Of a DNA stretch of 64,000 bases, positions 17,674 to 27,100 are shown one piece after another. Below the pieces are notes generated by a model. The model did not search any database. It saw nothing but the letters and a program-made list of their open reading frames with translations, and had not been told where the DNA came from. The stretch spans positions 1,860,001 through 1,924,000 of the forward strand of contig OZ245043.1 in the NCBI GenBank assembly GCA_965224285.1. The letters are read 5' to 3'. The stretch comes from JAJCYK01 sp965224285 (GTDB lineage Bacteria > Bacteroidota > Bacteroidia > Cytophagales > Cyclobacteriaceae). Made by a program: the position numbers and the translations under genes. Within the stretch, counting starts at the first letter, position 1. Each line of letters opens with the position of its first letter.

Positions 17674-18483
17674 ATGATAGTTTTTCCGTATGCTAAAATC
17701 AATCTGGGGCTTCAGATCACGGAGAAGAGGCATGACGGATATCACAATATCATAACCTGTTTTTACCCCCTAAAATGGTGCGATGTATTAGAAGTACAAC
17801 CCGCCGAAATATTTTCCTTTAAAACTACCGGCGTGGCTATCCCCGGTAGTAGTGCAGATAACCTCTGCGTAAAAGCCTATAGTCTGCTTCAGAAGGACTT
17901 TAATTTGCCGCCAGTAGCGATTCATCTGCATAAGCTGATCCCCCTGGGTGCCGGGCTGGGGGGTGGTTCCTCTGATGCCTCACATATGGTCCTGGCCCTT
18001 CGTGATTTGTTCAAACTCTCCATCAATGATGAGCAATTGATGGAATTTGCCCGAGAGCTGGGTTCAGATTGCGCTTATTTTTTGCTAAAAGGGCCGGTAA
18101 TAGCCAAAGGCCGTGGAGATCTACTAGAGCCGGTTGCTCTGAATCTTCCAGTTGGGTTTTTGGCAGTGGTATATCCCGGGCTTAATATAGATACCGGCCA
18201 GGCTTATAACAGCGTCCTTCCACAAGCTCCGGCATACGACCTAAAACAATTACTATTGAAAGTGCCTCTGGGCAATTGGAATCAGCAACTGACCAATGAC
18301 TTTGAACCCTCAATATTTAAGGCCCATCCCTCAATTAAATTATTGCGTGATAAACTGTATCAACTAGGCGCTTTGTATGCGGGCTTGAGCGGATCGGGAT
18401 CATCGGTGTTTGGATGGTTTAAGGATCGTCCCGTTTTTGATTCCTATTTCGATAAATTGTCCGTGTGGATCCAACCAGTCTAA
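17674..18483 (+). CDS. ispE: 4-diphosphocytidyl-2-C-methyl-D-erythritol kinase
   Basis: This 269-residue GHMP kinase phosphorylates CDP-methylerythritol in the non-mevalonate isoprenoid pathway. Diagnostic features are the N-terminal YAKINLGL with catalytic Lys8, RHDGYHNI, the ATP loop GAGLGGGSSDA (92-102) and Asp132 in GSDCAYFLLKG. A C-terminal LSGSGSSVFG completes the GHMP fold. IspH of the same pathway is at 41856-42752. The stop overlaps that of the convergent DMT transporter by 4 bp, again within CTAA. Confidence 0.95.
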   Translation: MIVFPYAKINLGLQITEKRHDGYHNIITCFYPLKWCDVLEVQPAEIFSFKTTGVAIPGSSADNLCVKAYSLLQKDFNLPPVAIHLHKLIPLGAGLGGGSSDASHMVLALRDLFKLSINDEQLMEFARELGSDCAYFLLKGPVIAKGRGDLLEPVALNLPVGFLAVVYPGLNIDTGQAYNSVLPQAPAYDLKQLLLKVPLGNWNQQLTNDFEPSIFKAHPSIKLLRDKLYQLGALYAGLSGSGSSVFGWFKDRPVFDSYFDKLSVWIQPV

Positions 18484-19367
18484 GAAGTGTTATGTTTAGC
18501 CTGCCATCGATTGAGCAAAGGATAAGTTAATACTGCCAATAATATAATAGCAGAACCCAGGTAAAAAGCGGCAGTCATTCTTTCCTGCTGCCCCAGGATG
18601 ATCAACCCCAAAATGATACCATAAACCGGCTCTAGGTTGACCGTTAAGTTAATGGCAAAAGCGGATATTCTTTGCATAAGTTTTACACTGATGGAATAGG
18701 CATAAACTGTACAGACCGCAGCCAACAACAGGATAAAAATCCAATCTTTGGTGGTAGGAGTCATTTGCAACCCCCCATTGAGCTGCCCATACCAGGGTAA
18801 AAATAAGGCGATGGATGCTACCGCCCCTAGCATCTCGTAAAAAGTAATGGCAAAATGATTATAACGATGAGTGAATTTAGCATTGATCACCGTAAATAAG
18901 GCTCCAAAAAAAGCTGAAACCACTCCCACGAATAACCCCCAGGCATGATCGATCTCAAATCGGACGATGATATATAATCCCATCATGGTTATAAGCCCCA
19001 AGAGAAGCTCGTACCAGCGAAAGCGACGTTTGAGTATCAGCGGTTCCAGGACACTGGTCCATAATGCGATTGTAGCGAATCCAGCCAGGCTAATACTTAC
19101 ATTACTGATACGGGCTGAGGCGAAGAAAGTAATCCAGTGGATCCCTATGAATATTCCGTTACCCAGCAATTGCCAGATGCTCATGCGATGCATCCTAAAG
19201 GAAATGTTTAACCAATAGATCCAAATTGCCAGCAATCCCCCTGCCAATAAGGTACGATAAAAGACCAGTTCTACCGGCGGTATGGATACCAATTTTCCCA
19301 GGACCGCGGTGAATCCCCATAACAGCACAATAAAGTGAAGTTCGAGATAGTCGCGTACGGTGCCCAT
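18480..19367 (-). CDS. EamA/DMT-superfamily transporter
   Basis: This 295-residue membrane protein has about ten hydrophobic helices arranged as two EamA halves. The first half begins LHFIVLLWGFTAVLGKL and contains YRTLLAGGLL; the second contains GALFTVINAKFTHRY, LEPVYGIILGLIILGQ and a final hydrophobic segment. This is the drug/metabolite exporter fold in the inner membrane; the substrate cannot be told. The ATG abuts the stop of the LptF/G-type gene without a gap, so it is the last gene of a tgt - permease - transporter run. Confidence 0.9.
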   Translation of the reverse strand: MGTVRDYLELHFIVLLWGFTAVLGKLVSIPPVELVFYRTLLAGGLLAIWIYWLNISFRMHRMSIWQLLGNGIFIGIHWITFFASARISNVSISLAGFATIALWTSVLEPLILKRRFRWYELLLGLITMMGLYIIVRFEIDHAWGLFVGVVSAFFGALFTVINAKFTHRYNHFAITFYEMLGAVASIALFLPWYGQLNGGLQMTPTTKDWIFILLLAAVCTVYAYSISVKLMQRISAFAINLTVNLEPVYGIILGLIILGQQERMTAAFYLGSAIILLAVLTYPLLNRWQAKHNTS

Positions 19368-20441
19368 TTAACGGGGAACCGTTTTATAAAGGATAAATCC
19401 TACCAGAGTGAATAGTATATTCGGCAGCCAAACCCCAAGTAAAGGATGTACTTCACCCTTCAGAGCAAATTCTCTGCTCAGCATAAATAGGATGATATAT
19501 ATAAAAGCAATTAGAAAGCCTAGGGCAATCTGGTACCCCACCCCTCCCCTGGATTTACGGGCAGAAACAATCACCCCAATGAACGTAAGAATGATAATAG
19601 CGAAAGGAGACATAAAACGCATGTATTTCTCCACCACAAAGGTTTCGACATTATCGGCGCCCCTTGACCTCAACAAGCTAATGGTGCTTTTCAACTCATC
19701 GATTGTCAGGGTCTGCTCCATGTATTTGTTACTTTCAAAATCCCGGGGGCTGATATTCAGCACTGTATCCAATTCCTTCCCTTGAGTGATATACTCAGTT
19801 TTACCATCGAATTCTCTCAAAGTCCAATCGTGTACTTTCCAATTCTCCTCCTCTTCATTCCAGCTTACCCTGCGAGCTGAAAGTTTTTGAAGCATTTGAT
19901 TACCCCTAACAGTTTCCAAAGTAAACTGATGGCCTACCCTACTGTGGTTGTTGTAATTTTTCAGGTACATATAACTTTCCGGGGCAATTTTTATATGAAT
20001 ATTATTCTGGCTGAAATTGTAAGGTTTATGGGTGTACTCCGCCAGAAAAGCCACACGGGATTTATCTGAGTTAGGTATCAACCAGCCGGTCAAATAAAAG
20101 CTTACTGCAGCAATCAGAAGGGAGCCAACAATATAAGGGACTATCAACCGACTAAAACTCACTCCACTGCTTAAAATGGCCACAATTTCGGTATGCCCCG
20201 CCAATTTGGAAGTGATGAAAACAGTAGCGATAAAGACGGTAATGGGAGTGATAAGGTTAGCTATCCAAGGAATAAAATCCAGGTAGTAATCAGCAATTTG
20301 CTGGAAGGTTAGTTCATGTTCCAGAAAGTCATCGCTCTTTTCGGTGATGTCGATTACCATTATTACAGCCACCAGGATAAGCACTACAAAAATGTAAGCG
20401 CTCAGGAATTTCCTGATGATATACCAATCCAGAATCTTCAT
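19368..20441 (-). CDS. LptF/LptG family LPS export permease
   Basis: This 357-residue YjgP/YjgQ-type permease has three N-terminal membrane helices (ILDWYIIRKFLSAYIFVV, then a pair around FIPWIANLITPITVFIATVF), a periplasmic beta-jellyroll (about residues 130-260), and three C-terminal helices. TEIVAILSSGVSFSRL is the family's coupling region towards the ATPase LptB. Together with LptB2 it extracts LPS from the inner membrane and passes it to the LptA-type bridge, a candidate for which is at 10173-11738. Whether this is the F or the G subunit cannot be decided here. It starts 2 bp after the tgt stop. Confidence 0.9.
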   Translation of the reverse strand: MKILDWYIIRKFLSAYIFVVLILVAVIMVIDITEKSDDFLEHELTFQQIADYYLDFIPWIANLITPITVFIATVFITSKLAGHTEIVAILSSGVSFSRLIVPYIVGSLLIAAVSFYLTGWLIPNSDKSRVAFLAEYTHKPYNFSQNNIHIKIAPESYMYLKNYNNHSRVGHQFTLETVRGNQMLQKLSARRVSWNEEEENWKVHDWTLREFDGKTEYITQGKELDTVLNISPRDFESNKYMEQTLTIDELKSTISLLRSRGADNVETFVVEKYMRFMSPFAIIILTFIGVIVSARKSRGGVGYQIALGFLIAFIYIILFMLSREFALKGEVHPLLGVWLPNILFTLVGFILYKTVPR

Positions 20442-20443
20442 TA

Positions 20444-21574
20444 TCAGAGCCTTTGCATTAATTTTTGTACCATTTCACGTTTCCATGAATTAAACGTCCC
20501 CTGAGCAATCTGGTTTCGGGCTTCGGTCATCAGTCCCTGATAAAAGTTTAAATTCTGTAAACTGGCCACCTGAGCCCCCAGCATCTCGTTGGAATGTACC
20601 AGGTGTCGCACATAGGCCTTGGAGTGTTGCTGCCCTGCGTAACCGCCTTCCGGATCCAACGGACTATGGTCATTCTTCCACTTATGATTACGAATATTAA
20701 GGATACCCTGTGAACTAAAGATCATGCCATTTCGGGCATTGCGGGTGGGCATCACACAATCAAACATGTCCACTCCTAATGAAATGCATTCCAGCAAATT
20801 TGCAGGAGTCCCCACACCCATAAGATAGCGGGGCTTTCGTTCCGGAAGTAACTCACAGCATACTGCCGTCATCTGGTACATTAATTCGGTGGACTCCCCC
20901 ACTGACAAACCCCCAATAGCATTTCCAGGTAGATCCATTTCCGATACGAAAGCGGCAGATTCTCTTCGTAAATCTTCGTAAATGCTCCCCTGTACTATTC
21001 CGAAAAGCATTTGATCATGAGCATAGGGGCTTTGGGTCCTATCCAGTTGTTGCTGGCAGCGCTGCAGCCATTTATGGGTCAGCTGCATAGAGTCCCTGGC
21101 GTATTGGTGGGTGCAGGGATATGGGGTGCACTCGTCGAAAGCCATTATAATGTCAGCACCTATGTATCGCTGAATATCAATGGCATATTCTGGGGTAAAA
21201 GTATACCTGGTACCGTCCAGATGCGACTTAAAAGTAACACCGTCTTCTTCGATCTTGCGATTTTCTGCCAGGGAATAAACCTGGTAACCACCGCTGTCTG
21301 TGAGAATAGGCCCCAGCCAACCCATGAATTCATGAAGCCCTCCCGCCCCTTTAATAATCTCCAACCCTGGTCGAAGGAACAGATGATAGGTATTTCCCAG
21401 AATGATTTGGGCTTTAATATCTTCCCTTAGCTCCCGTTGATGTACTCCCTTAACGGTACCTACAGTACCTACCGGCATAAAAACCGGAGTTTCAATGTGG
21501 CCATGAGGAGTTTTCAAGACCCCACACCTGGCCTTGCTCTCACGGTCATTCGTAGTCACTTCAAACGAGACCAT
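20444..21574 (-). CDS. tgt: Queuine tRNA-guanine transglycosylase
   Basis: Tgt swaps guanine-34 for a 7-deazaguanine precursor in tRNAs with GUN anticodons, in the cytoplasm. Motifs include IETPVFMPVGT, LGNTYHLFLRPG, LTDSGGYQVYSL (with the first catalytic Asp), GGLSVGES and RYLMGVGTP. The nucleophilic Asp follows in GVDMFDCVMPTRNARNG. The C-terminal zinc site is reduced: the usual Cys cluster is not apparent, although His and Asn residues remain (QHSKAYVRHLVHSNEML). The start at 21574 (MVSFEV) is preferred over an upstream TTG at 21604 because it matches the family N-terminus. The gene leads a run with an LPS permease and a transporter. Confidence 0.93.
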   Translation of the reverse strand: MVSFEVTTNDRESKARCGVLKTPHGHIETPVFMPVGTVGTVKGVHQRELREDIKAQIILGNTYHLFLRPGLEIIKGAGGLHEFMGWLGPILTDSGGYQVYSLAENRKIEEDGVTFKSHLDGTRYTFTPEYAIDIQRYIGADIIMAFDECTPYPCTHQYARDSMQLTHKWLQRCQQQLDRTQSPYAHDQMLFGIVQGSIYEDLRRESAAFVSEMDLPGNAIGGLSVGESTELMYQMTAVCCELLPERKPRYLMGVGTPANLLECISLGVDMFDCVMPTRNARNGMIFSSQGILNIRNHKWKNDHSPLDPEGGYAGQQHSKAYVRHLVHSNEMLGAQVASLQNLNFYQGLMTEARNQIAQGTFNSWKREMVQKLMQRL

Positions 21575-21631
21575 ATCGCCGGCAAAAATACCCATTCTTG
21601 CCAATATATTGTATTTTAGCCGCTATACCTC

Positions 21632-22738
21632 ATGATACTATGGACGGTTATATTGGGTTTCTTCCTATTGAGCGCTGCAGTGCAGATTTACTATTTACTA
21701 GGGGCATTTTCAGGGTTGGCCTTTGACAAGATCACGCCAGGTGCCTTCAACAAATCTCCTGTATCCATAATAGTGTGCGCTCATAATGAACTGGAAAACC
21801 TCAAAGTTTTAATACCCAAACTGCAAACGCAGTTGCACCCGAATTTCCAGGTAGTGATAGCGCTTGACCGCTGTTTGGACGGAAGTTATGAGTGGTTAAC
21901 CCAGCTGGATTGGGAGGCGCTTAGTATCATTGTCATCAACCAGGTTCCCGGCAACTTCAATCCCAAGAAGTTTGCTCTTAGGGAGGCCATTAATAAAGCG
22001 AGTAACCCTCTATTAGTACTGACCGATGCAGATTGCTATCCCGCCAGCGATCATTGGCTGAGCCTCATGTGCCGGCAATTTCAAGAGAAAAATGACGTGG
22101 TGCTAGGTTATTCCCCATATCTTAAACGACCCGGGTTGCTGAATTTGTTTATCAGGTATGAAACATTGATGACCGGTATTCAATATCTCTCCAGGGCAAT
22201 CCGTGGGTATCCCTACATGGGAGTGGGGCGGAATCTAGCCTATCGAAGATCATTTTTTGAAGACTCAGATCAGTTAGCCACCCATTTACAGATAACAGGA
22301 GGCGATGATGACTTGTTGATCAATGCAAATGCTGAAGGAGGGAAAACGGCGGTTTGTATCGAAGCCCAGGCCCAAGTGTATTCAATTCCTGAAACCTCCT
22401 TTTCCAGCTATTTTCGACAAAAAAAGAGGCATTTATCAGTAAGCCGGCATTATAAAGCACGCGATAAGCTGCTTTTAGGTATATTCTCCCTCTCCCATAC
22501 AATTTTTTGGAGTTCTTTAGTAAGTTTGTTAGTGGCAACTTCAACGTACCTGGTCCTTATCTTCATCCTGTTGGTATTTCGTCAAATTGTACTGTCCATA
22601 ATAGTAGTGAGGTCATCACACCGGTTGGGAGATAGATTTCCCTGGTTCGCCTTGCCATTAACGGACATGCTTTACAGTATCTATATCGCATTAACTGGCA
22701 TTCTAGCATTGTCCTCTAAAAAAGTAAACTGGAAATAG
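21632..22738 (+). CDS. Family 2 glycosyltransferase, membrane-bound
   Basis: This 368-residue GT-A glycosyltransferase has an N-terminal membrane helix, then SIIVCAHNELENL and the DxD-type motif LTDADCYPASDHW. The GVGRNLAYRRSFF segment, the acidic GGDDDLLI and QKKRHLSVSRHY (the R-x-x-W-like acceptor/processive site variant) follow. Two or three C-terminal membrane helices end the protein. It transfers a sugar at the cytoplasmic face of the inner membrane; donor and acceptor are unknown. It is divergent from tgt and overlaps the ECF sigma gene by one base. Confidence 0.88.
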   Translation: MILWTVILGFFLLSAAVQIYYLLGAFSGLAFDKITPGAFNKSPVSIIVCAHNELENLKVLIPKLQTQLHPNFQVVIALDRCLDGSYEWLTQLDWEALSIIVINQVPGNFNPKKFALREAINKASNPLLVLTDADCYPASDHWLSLMCRQFQEKNDVVLGYSPYLKRPGLLNLFIRYETLMTGIQYLSRAIRGYPYMGVGRNLAYRRSFFEDSDQLATHLQITGGDDDLLINANAEGGKTAVCIEAQAQVYSIPETSFSSYFRQKKRHLSVSRHYKARDKLLLGIFSLSHTIFWSSLVSLLVATSTYLVLIFILLVFRQIVLSIIVVRSSHRLGDRFPWFALPLTDMLYSIYIALTGILALSSKKVNWK

Positions 22739-23337
22739 TGAAACAGTTTTCAGAAAAAGCTTTGCAGGATTTCTCACTGATTGATCGCGCTGTTGACGAG
22801 CATGATGAGAAAGCCTATGCTGAACTGATGACCAGGTATAAAACCCCGGTTTACCATATGATCTTAAAAATGATCCGCAATGTGGACGATGCCGAGGACC
22901 TCACTATTGAAGCCTTTGCCAAGGCATTCAAGAATCTGCATAAGTTTAAAAAAGATTTTACCTTCAGCACCTGGCTATTTCGGATCGCCACCAATAATAC
23001 CATTGATTTTATCCGCAAGAAGAAGCTTGACACTTTCAGCCTGAACACGTCTTTGCAGAACGATGACGGTGACAATGTCAACATAGATCTGAAAGATAAA
23101 CGGCTTGATCCCCAGGAAGAAGCCATCAAAAGTCAGAAAATTGAACTGATCCACCTATTCGTAGGCAAACTACCGCCTAAATATCAGCGGCTGGTGCGGT
23201 TGCGGTATTTTGAGGAACTGTCCTATGATGAGATCGCCACTGAGTTGGATGCTCCTTTAGGTACAGTTAAAGCTCAATTACATCGTGCCCGTGAACTGAT
23301 GTACGATCTGGTTAAAGGCAAAAAAGACCATATTTAA
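22738..23337 (+). CDS. ECF-type RNA polymerase sigma factor
   Basis: This 199-residue sigma-70 family protein has region 2 (YKTPVYHMILKMIRNVDDAEDLTIEAF, then STWLFRIATNNTIDFIRKKK) and region 4 (LPPKYQRLVRLRYFEELSYDEIATEL, then PLGTVKAQLHRARELM) separated by a short linker. Region 3 is absent, as in ECF factors. The start is a GTG that overlaps the glycosyltransferase stop (TAGTG). No anti-sigma gene is adjacent: the next gene is rsmG. It is therefore probably controlled in another way, or is constitutive. Confidence 0.93.
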   Translation: MKQFSEKALQDFSLIDRAVDEHDEKAYAELMTRYKTPVYHMILKMIRNVDDAEDLTIEAFAKAFKNLHKFKKDFTFSTWLFRIATNNTIDFIRKKKLDTFSLNTSLQNDDGDNVNIDLKDKRLDPQEEAIKSQKIELIHLFVGKLPPKYQRLVRLRYFEELSYDEIATELDAPLGTVKAQLHRARELMYDLVKGKKDHI

Positions 23338-23341
23338 AGCT

Positions 23342-24007
23342 GTGCAGGCAATCCCAACTGTAGAGTTAATATTCCAACATTTTCCTCACCTAAGCGATAA
23401 CCAACGGGAGCAGTTCCAGCAATTGGGGATACTTTACGCCCACTGGAATCAACGAATCAATGTGATTTCCCGCAAGGATATTCAGAATATTTATCGAAAT
23501 CATATCCTGCACTCCCTGGGTGTGGAAAAAGTGATAAAAATTTCCCCTCAAGCTGAAGTCCTGGATGTAGGCACCGGCGGCGGATTCCCGGGGATACCTT
23601 TGGCCATTATGTTTCCTCAAGCTCAGTTCCTTTTAATTGACTCCATTGGCAAAAAAATTAAGGTAGTCCAAGAAGTGGCCAAAGAATTATCATTGACAAA
23701 CCTGCGCAGCCAGCAGGTTAGAGCCGCAGAAGTAACTAAAAATTTCGACTTAATTCTGGGCAGGGCGGTTGCCCGCATCCCCAACTTTATTTCCTGGATC
23801 CAAGACAATTTATCAACGCAGGGGATGGTGGTACTGTTAAAAGGTGGGGATTTAAGGGACGAGATCCGTTCGTCGGGTTTGATACCTGAACAGCATGATA
23901 TGGAGGCGCTGTTCAATCACCATTATTTCAGGGATAAAAAGATTCTGGTGTTCCGGGCAGCTGATATTACCAGGAATTTCCGTCAGCCATCCGGTTCTCA
24001 TCGGTAG
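23342..24007 (+). CDS. rsmG: 16S rRNA (guanine(527)-N7)-methyltransferase
   Basis: This 221-residue SAM-dependent methyltransferase (GidB family) modifies G527 of 16S rRNA. Features are LYAHWNQRINVISRKDI, ILHSLG, the SAM loop VLDVGTGGGFPGIPLAI, the acidic LIDSIGKKIKVV and the LGRAVA segment. Length is normal. The start codon is GTG, 4 bp after the sigma factor stop, so the three genes 21632-24007 form one unit. Loss of this enzyme is known in other bacteria to give low-level streptomycin resistance. Confidence 0.94.
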   Translation: MQAIPTVELIFQHFPHLSDNQREQFQQLGILYAHWNQRINVISRKDIQNIYRNHILHSLGVEKVIKISPQAEVLDVGTGGGFPGIPLAIMFPQAQFLLIDSIGKKIKVVQEVAKELSLTNLRSQQVRAAEVTKNFDLILGRAVARIPNFISWIQDNLSTQGMVVLLKGGDLRDEIRSSGLIPEQHDMEALFNHHYFRDKKILVFRAADITRNFRQPSGSHR

Positions 24008-24122
24008 CCAAACCAATCAAGAATCCACTAAACTTGACCAACTTCCATTTTTATGAGAGCTAAATTCGTCTTATTTTTATTACCCCATTAGTCCACTGCC
24101 AAAAACCATTTTTATTTGCTAG

Positions 24123-27100
24123 ATGCCCACTTTTAGCCACCTGCATTGCCATACTCAATTTTCCTTACTAGACGGAGCAGCCAAGATCCCTGAAATGCTT
24201 AAAAAAGCTCAAGAAGACAGTATGCCGGCGGTTGCTTTAACCGACCATGGCAATATGTTCGGCGCATTTAAATTCGTAGCGGAGGCCAGAAAGTATCAGA
24301 TAAAACCTATAGTGGGGTGTGAATTCTACCTGGTGCCTGATCGTCATCGCAAGCAATTCAGCAAGGAACAAAAGGATGAACGCTATCATCAACTGATGCT
24401 GGCCAAGAATGAATTGGGCTATAAAAATCTCTCCAAACTTTGTTCTCTCGGTTATATCGAAGGCCTGTACAGTAAGTGGCCCAGGATCGATAAGGAATTG
24501 GTGTTGAAATACCATGAAGGATTGATCGCCACTACTTGCTGTTTAGGAGCTGAAATCCCCCAGGCTATTATGCATCAAGACGAGGAAAAAGCAGAATCAT
24601 TATTTCAATGGTGGCTGGAAGTATTTGGTGAGGACTACTACGTAGAGATCCAGAGGCATCAATTGCCGGAGCAGGATAAGGTAAATCAGGTACTGCTGAA
24701 ATTTGCTGAGAAATACCAGGTCAAGGTAATCGCTACCAATGATTCGCATTACGTGGATCAGGAGGACTCTAATGCGCATGATATCCTGCTATGTGTAAAC
24801 ACCGGTGAATTCCAAAATAAGCCCATTTGGAAAGGTGAAGGCTTTGGCAGCAAAGATTACCGCTTTGGGTTTCCCAACGATCAATTCTTTTTCAAAAGTC
24901 AGGCGGAAATGAGCGCTCTATTCAACGACCTGCCTGAAGCCCTGGACCATACCAACGAGATCATTGACAAGGTGGAAACCCCTCTGCTAACCCGGGACAT
25001 ATTGTTACCCAATTTTCCCCTTCCCCCGGGATTTGACAATCCCGACCAGTATTTACGGCATGTCACCTACCAGGGAGCGCAGTCACCTAAACGCTATGGT
25101 GAATTGAGCGCAGATATTGAGGAACGAATTGAACACGAGCTGAAGATCATTGAGACCATGGGGTTTGCCGGTTATTTTTTAATAACCGCAGATCTTATCA
25201 AGGCAGGCCGTGATCGCAATGTAATGATCGGGCCGGGCAGGGGTTCGGCAGCGGGCTCAGTAGTGGCCTATTGTACTGGAATTACCAATATTGATCCCAT
25301 CAAATACTCCCTGCTGTTTGAACGATTCTTAAATCCTGAGCGGATCAGCATGCCTGATATTGATACTGACTTTGATGACGAAGGTCGACAGTTGGTTATC
25401 GATTACGTGGTGGAGAAATACGGCCGGAATCAAGTTGCTCAGATCATCACTTATGGTACCATGGCCGCTAAAATGGCTATTAAGGACGTGGCCCGGGTCA
25501 CAGAGTTACCCTTGGGGGAGGCAAATGCTTTGGCCAAACTAGTTCCAGAACGTCCGGGCATCACCCTCACCCGGGCCTACAAGGAGGTGAGTGAGCTAAA
25601 AGCCATACGCAAAGGCAGTGATTTACGGGCGCAGGTGCTGAAAATGGCCGAAAAACTGGAAGGATCAGTCAGAAACAGCGGCATTCACGCAGCTGGTGTG
25701 ATCATTGCTCCCAGCGACCTTACCGATTACATCCCAGTCTCCACATCTAAAGATTCAGATCTTTTAGTAACCCAATTCGATGGCAAGGTGATCGAGTCCG
25801 CCGGAATGCTGAAAATGGACTTCCTGGGATTGAAAACGCTAAGCATAATCAAGGATTGCTGCAAACTGGTGGCGAAGAACAAAGGAATTCAAATCGACCC
25901 GGACGAGATTCCTTTAGATGACGTTAAAACCTTTGAATTGTATCAAAAAGGCGATACCATAGGCACTTTTCAATTTGAATCTCCTGGCATGAGAAAATAT
26001 CTGCAGATCCTCAAACCAACAGATCTGGAAGACCTCATCGCCATGAATGCCCTTTACCGACCCGGGCCAATGGAATTTATCCCTAATTTCATCAAAAGGA
26101 AGCACGGTCAGGAATCGGTAGGATATCCGCACCCACTACTGGAGCCGATCCTGAAAAACACCTATGGCATTATGGTATACCAGGAACAGATCATGCAAAC
26201 CGCGCAAATAATGGCTGGCTATTCCTTGGGACAGGCCGATTTGCTGCGCCGAGCCATGGGCAAGAAGAAGATCGAGGAGATGGATAAGCAACGTGAGATC
26301 TTCATTGAGGGCGCCAAGAAGAAGCATAATATTTCCCGGCAAAAAGCGCAAGAGATCTTTGACATTATGGCCAGGTTTGCCGCTTATGGATTTAACCGGA
26401 GCCACTCCGCTGCATATTCTGTAGTGGCCTATCAAACCGCGTTCTTAAAGGCCAACTATCCCGCGGAATATATGGCGAGTGTACTCACCCACAACCAAAG
26501 TAATATTGACAAGATCACTTTCTTTATGGATGAGTGCAAACGCCAGAACATCAAAGTATTGGGGCCTCATATTAATGAAAGCGGATTGAATTTTGAAGTA
26601 AACCAGGATGATCAGATCAGATTCGGCCTAGGGGCTATCAAGGGAACCGGCGAGGCCGCAGTGGAAGCCATTATTTCTGAACGGAACGAAGCAGGCCCCT
26701 ATCCCGATCTGTTTGAGTTTAGCAAGCGAGTGAATTTGCGCACGGTAAATAAAAAGACCTTTGAAAGCCTGGCCATGGCCGGGGCCTTCGACTGCTTTGA
26801 AGATTATCATCGACGACAATATCTCACTGCCGCCAACGGGGAAACCAGTTTAATCGAATTAGCTATTCGCTATGGTAACCGTATGCAGCAGGAAGAAAAC
26901 GCCTCTCAGGTGTCTCTGTTTGGAGGGGACTCAGGAGTAGAGATCCCTAAACCCAAGGTAGCGCCTATTGAACCTTTCAGTGAATTGGAGAAGCTACGCA
27001 TCGAAAAGGAAGTGGTGGGATTTTATATTTCCGGGCATCCCCTGGATCAGTTTAAAATCGATATCGAACAATTCTGCAGCTGCAGTGTGGATCAGATAGA

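Noticed and set aside
21605..21631. Promoter in the tgt/glycosyltransferase divergent spacer
   Set aside because: Only near matches to TAnnTTTG with wrong -33 spacing; not strong enough to report.
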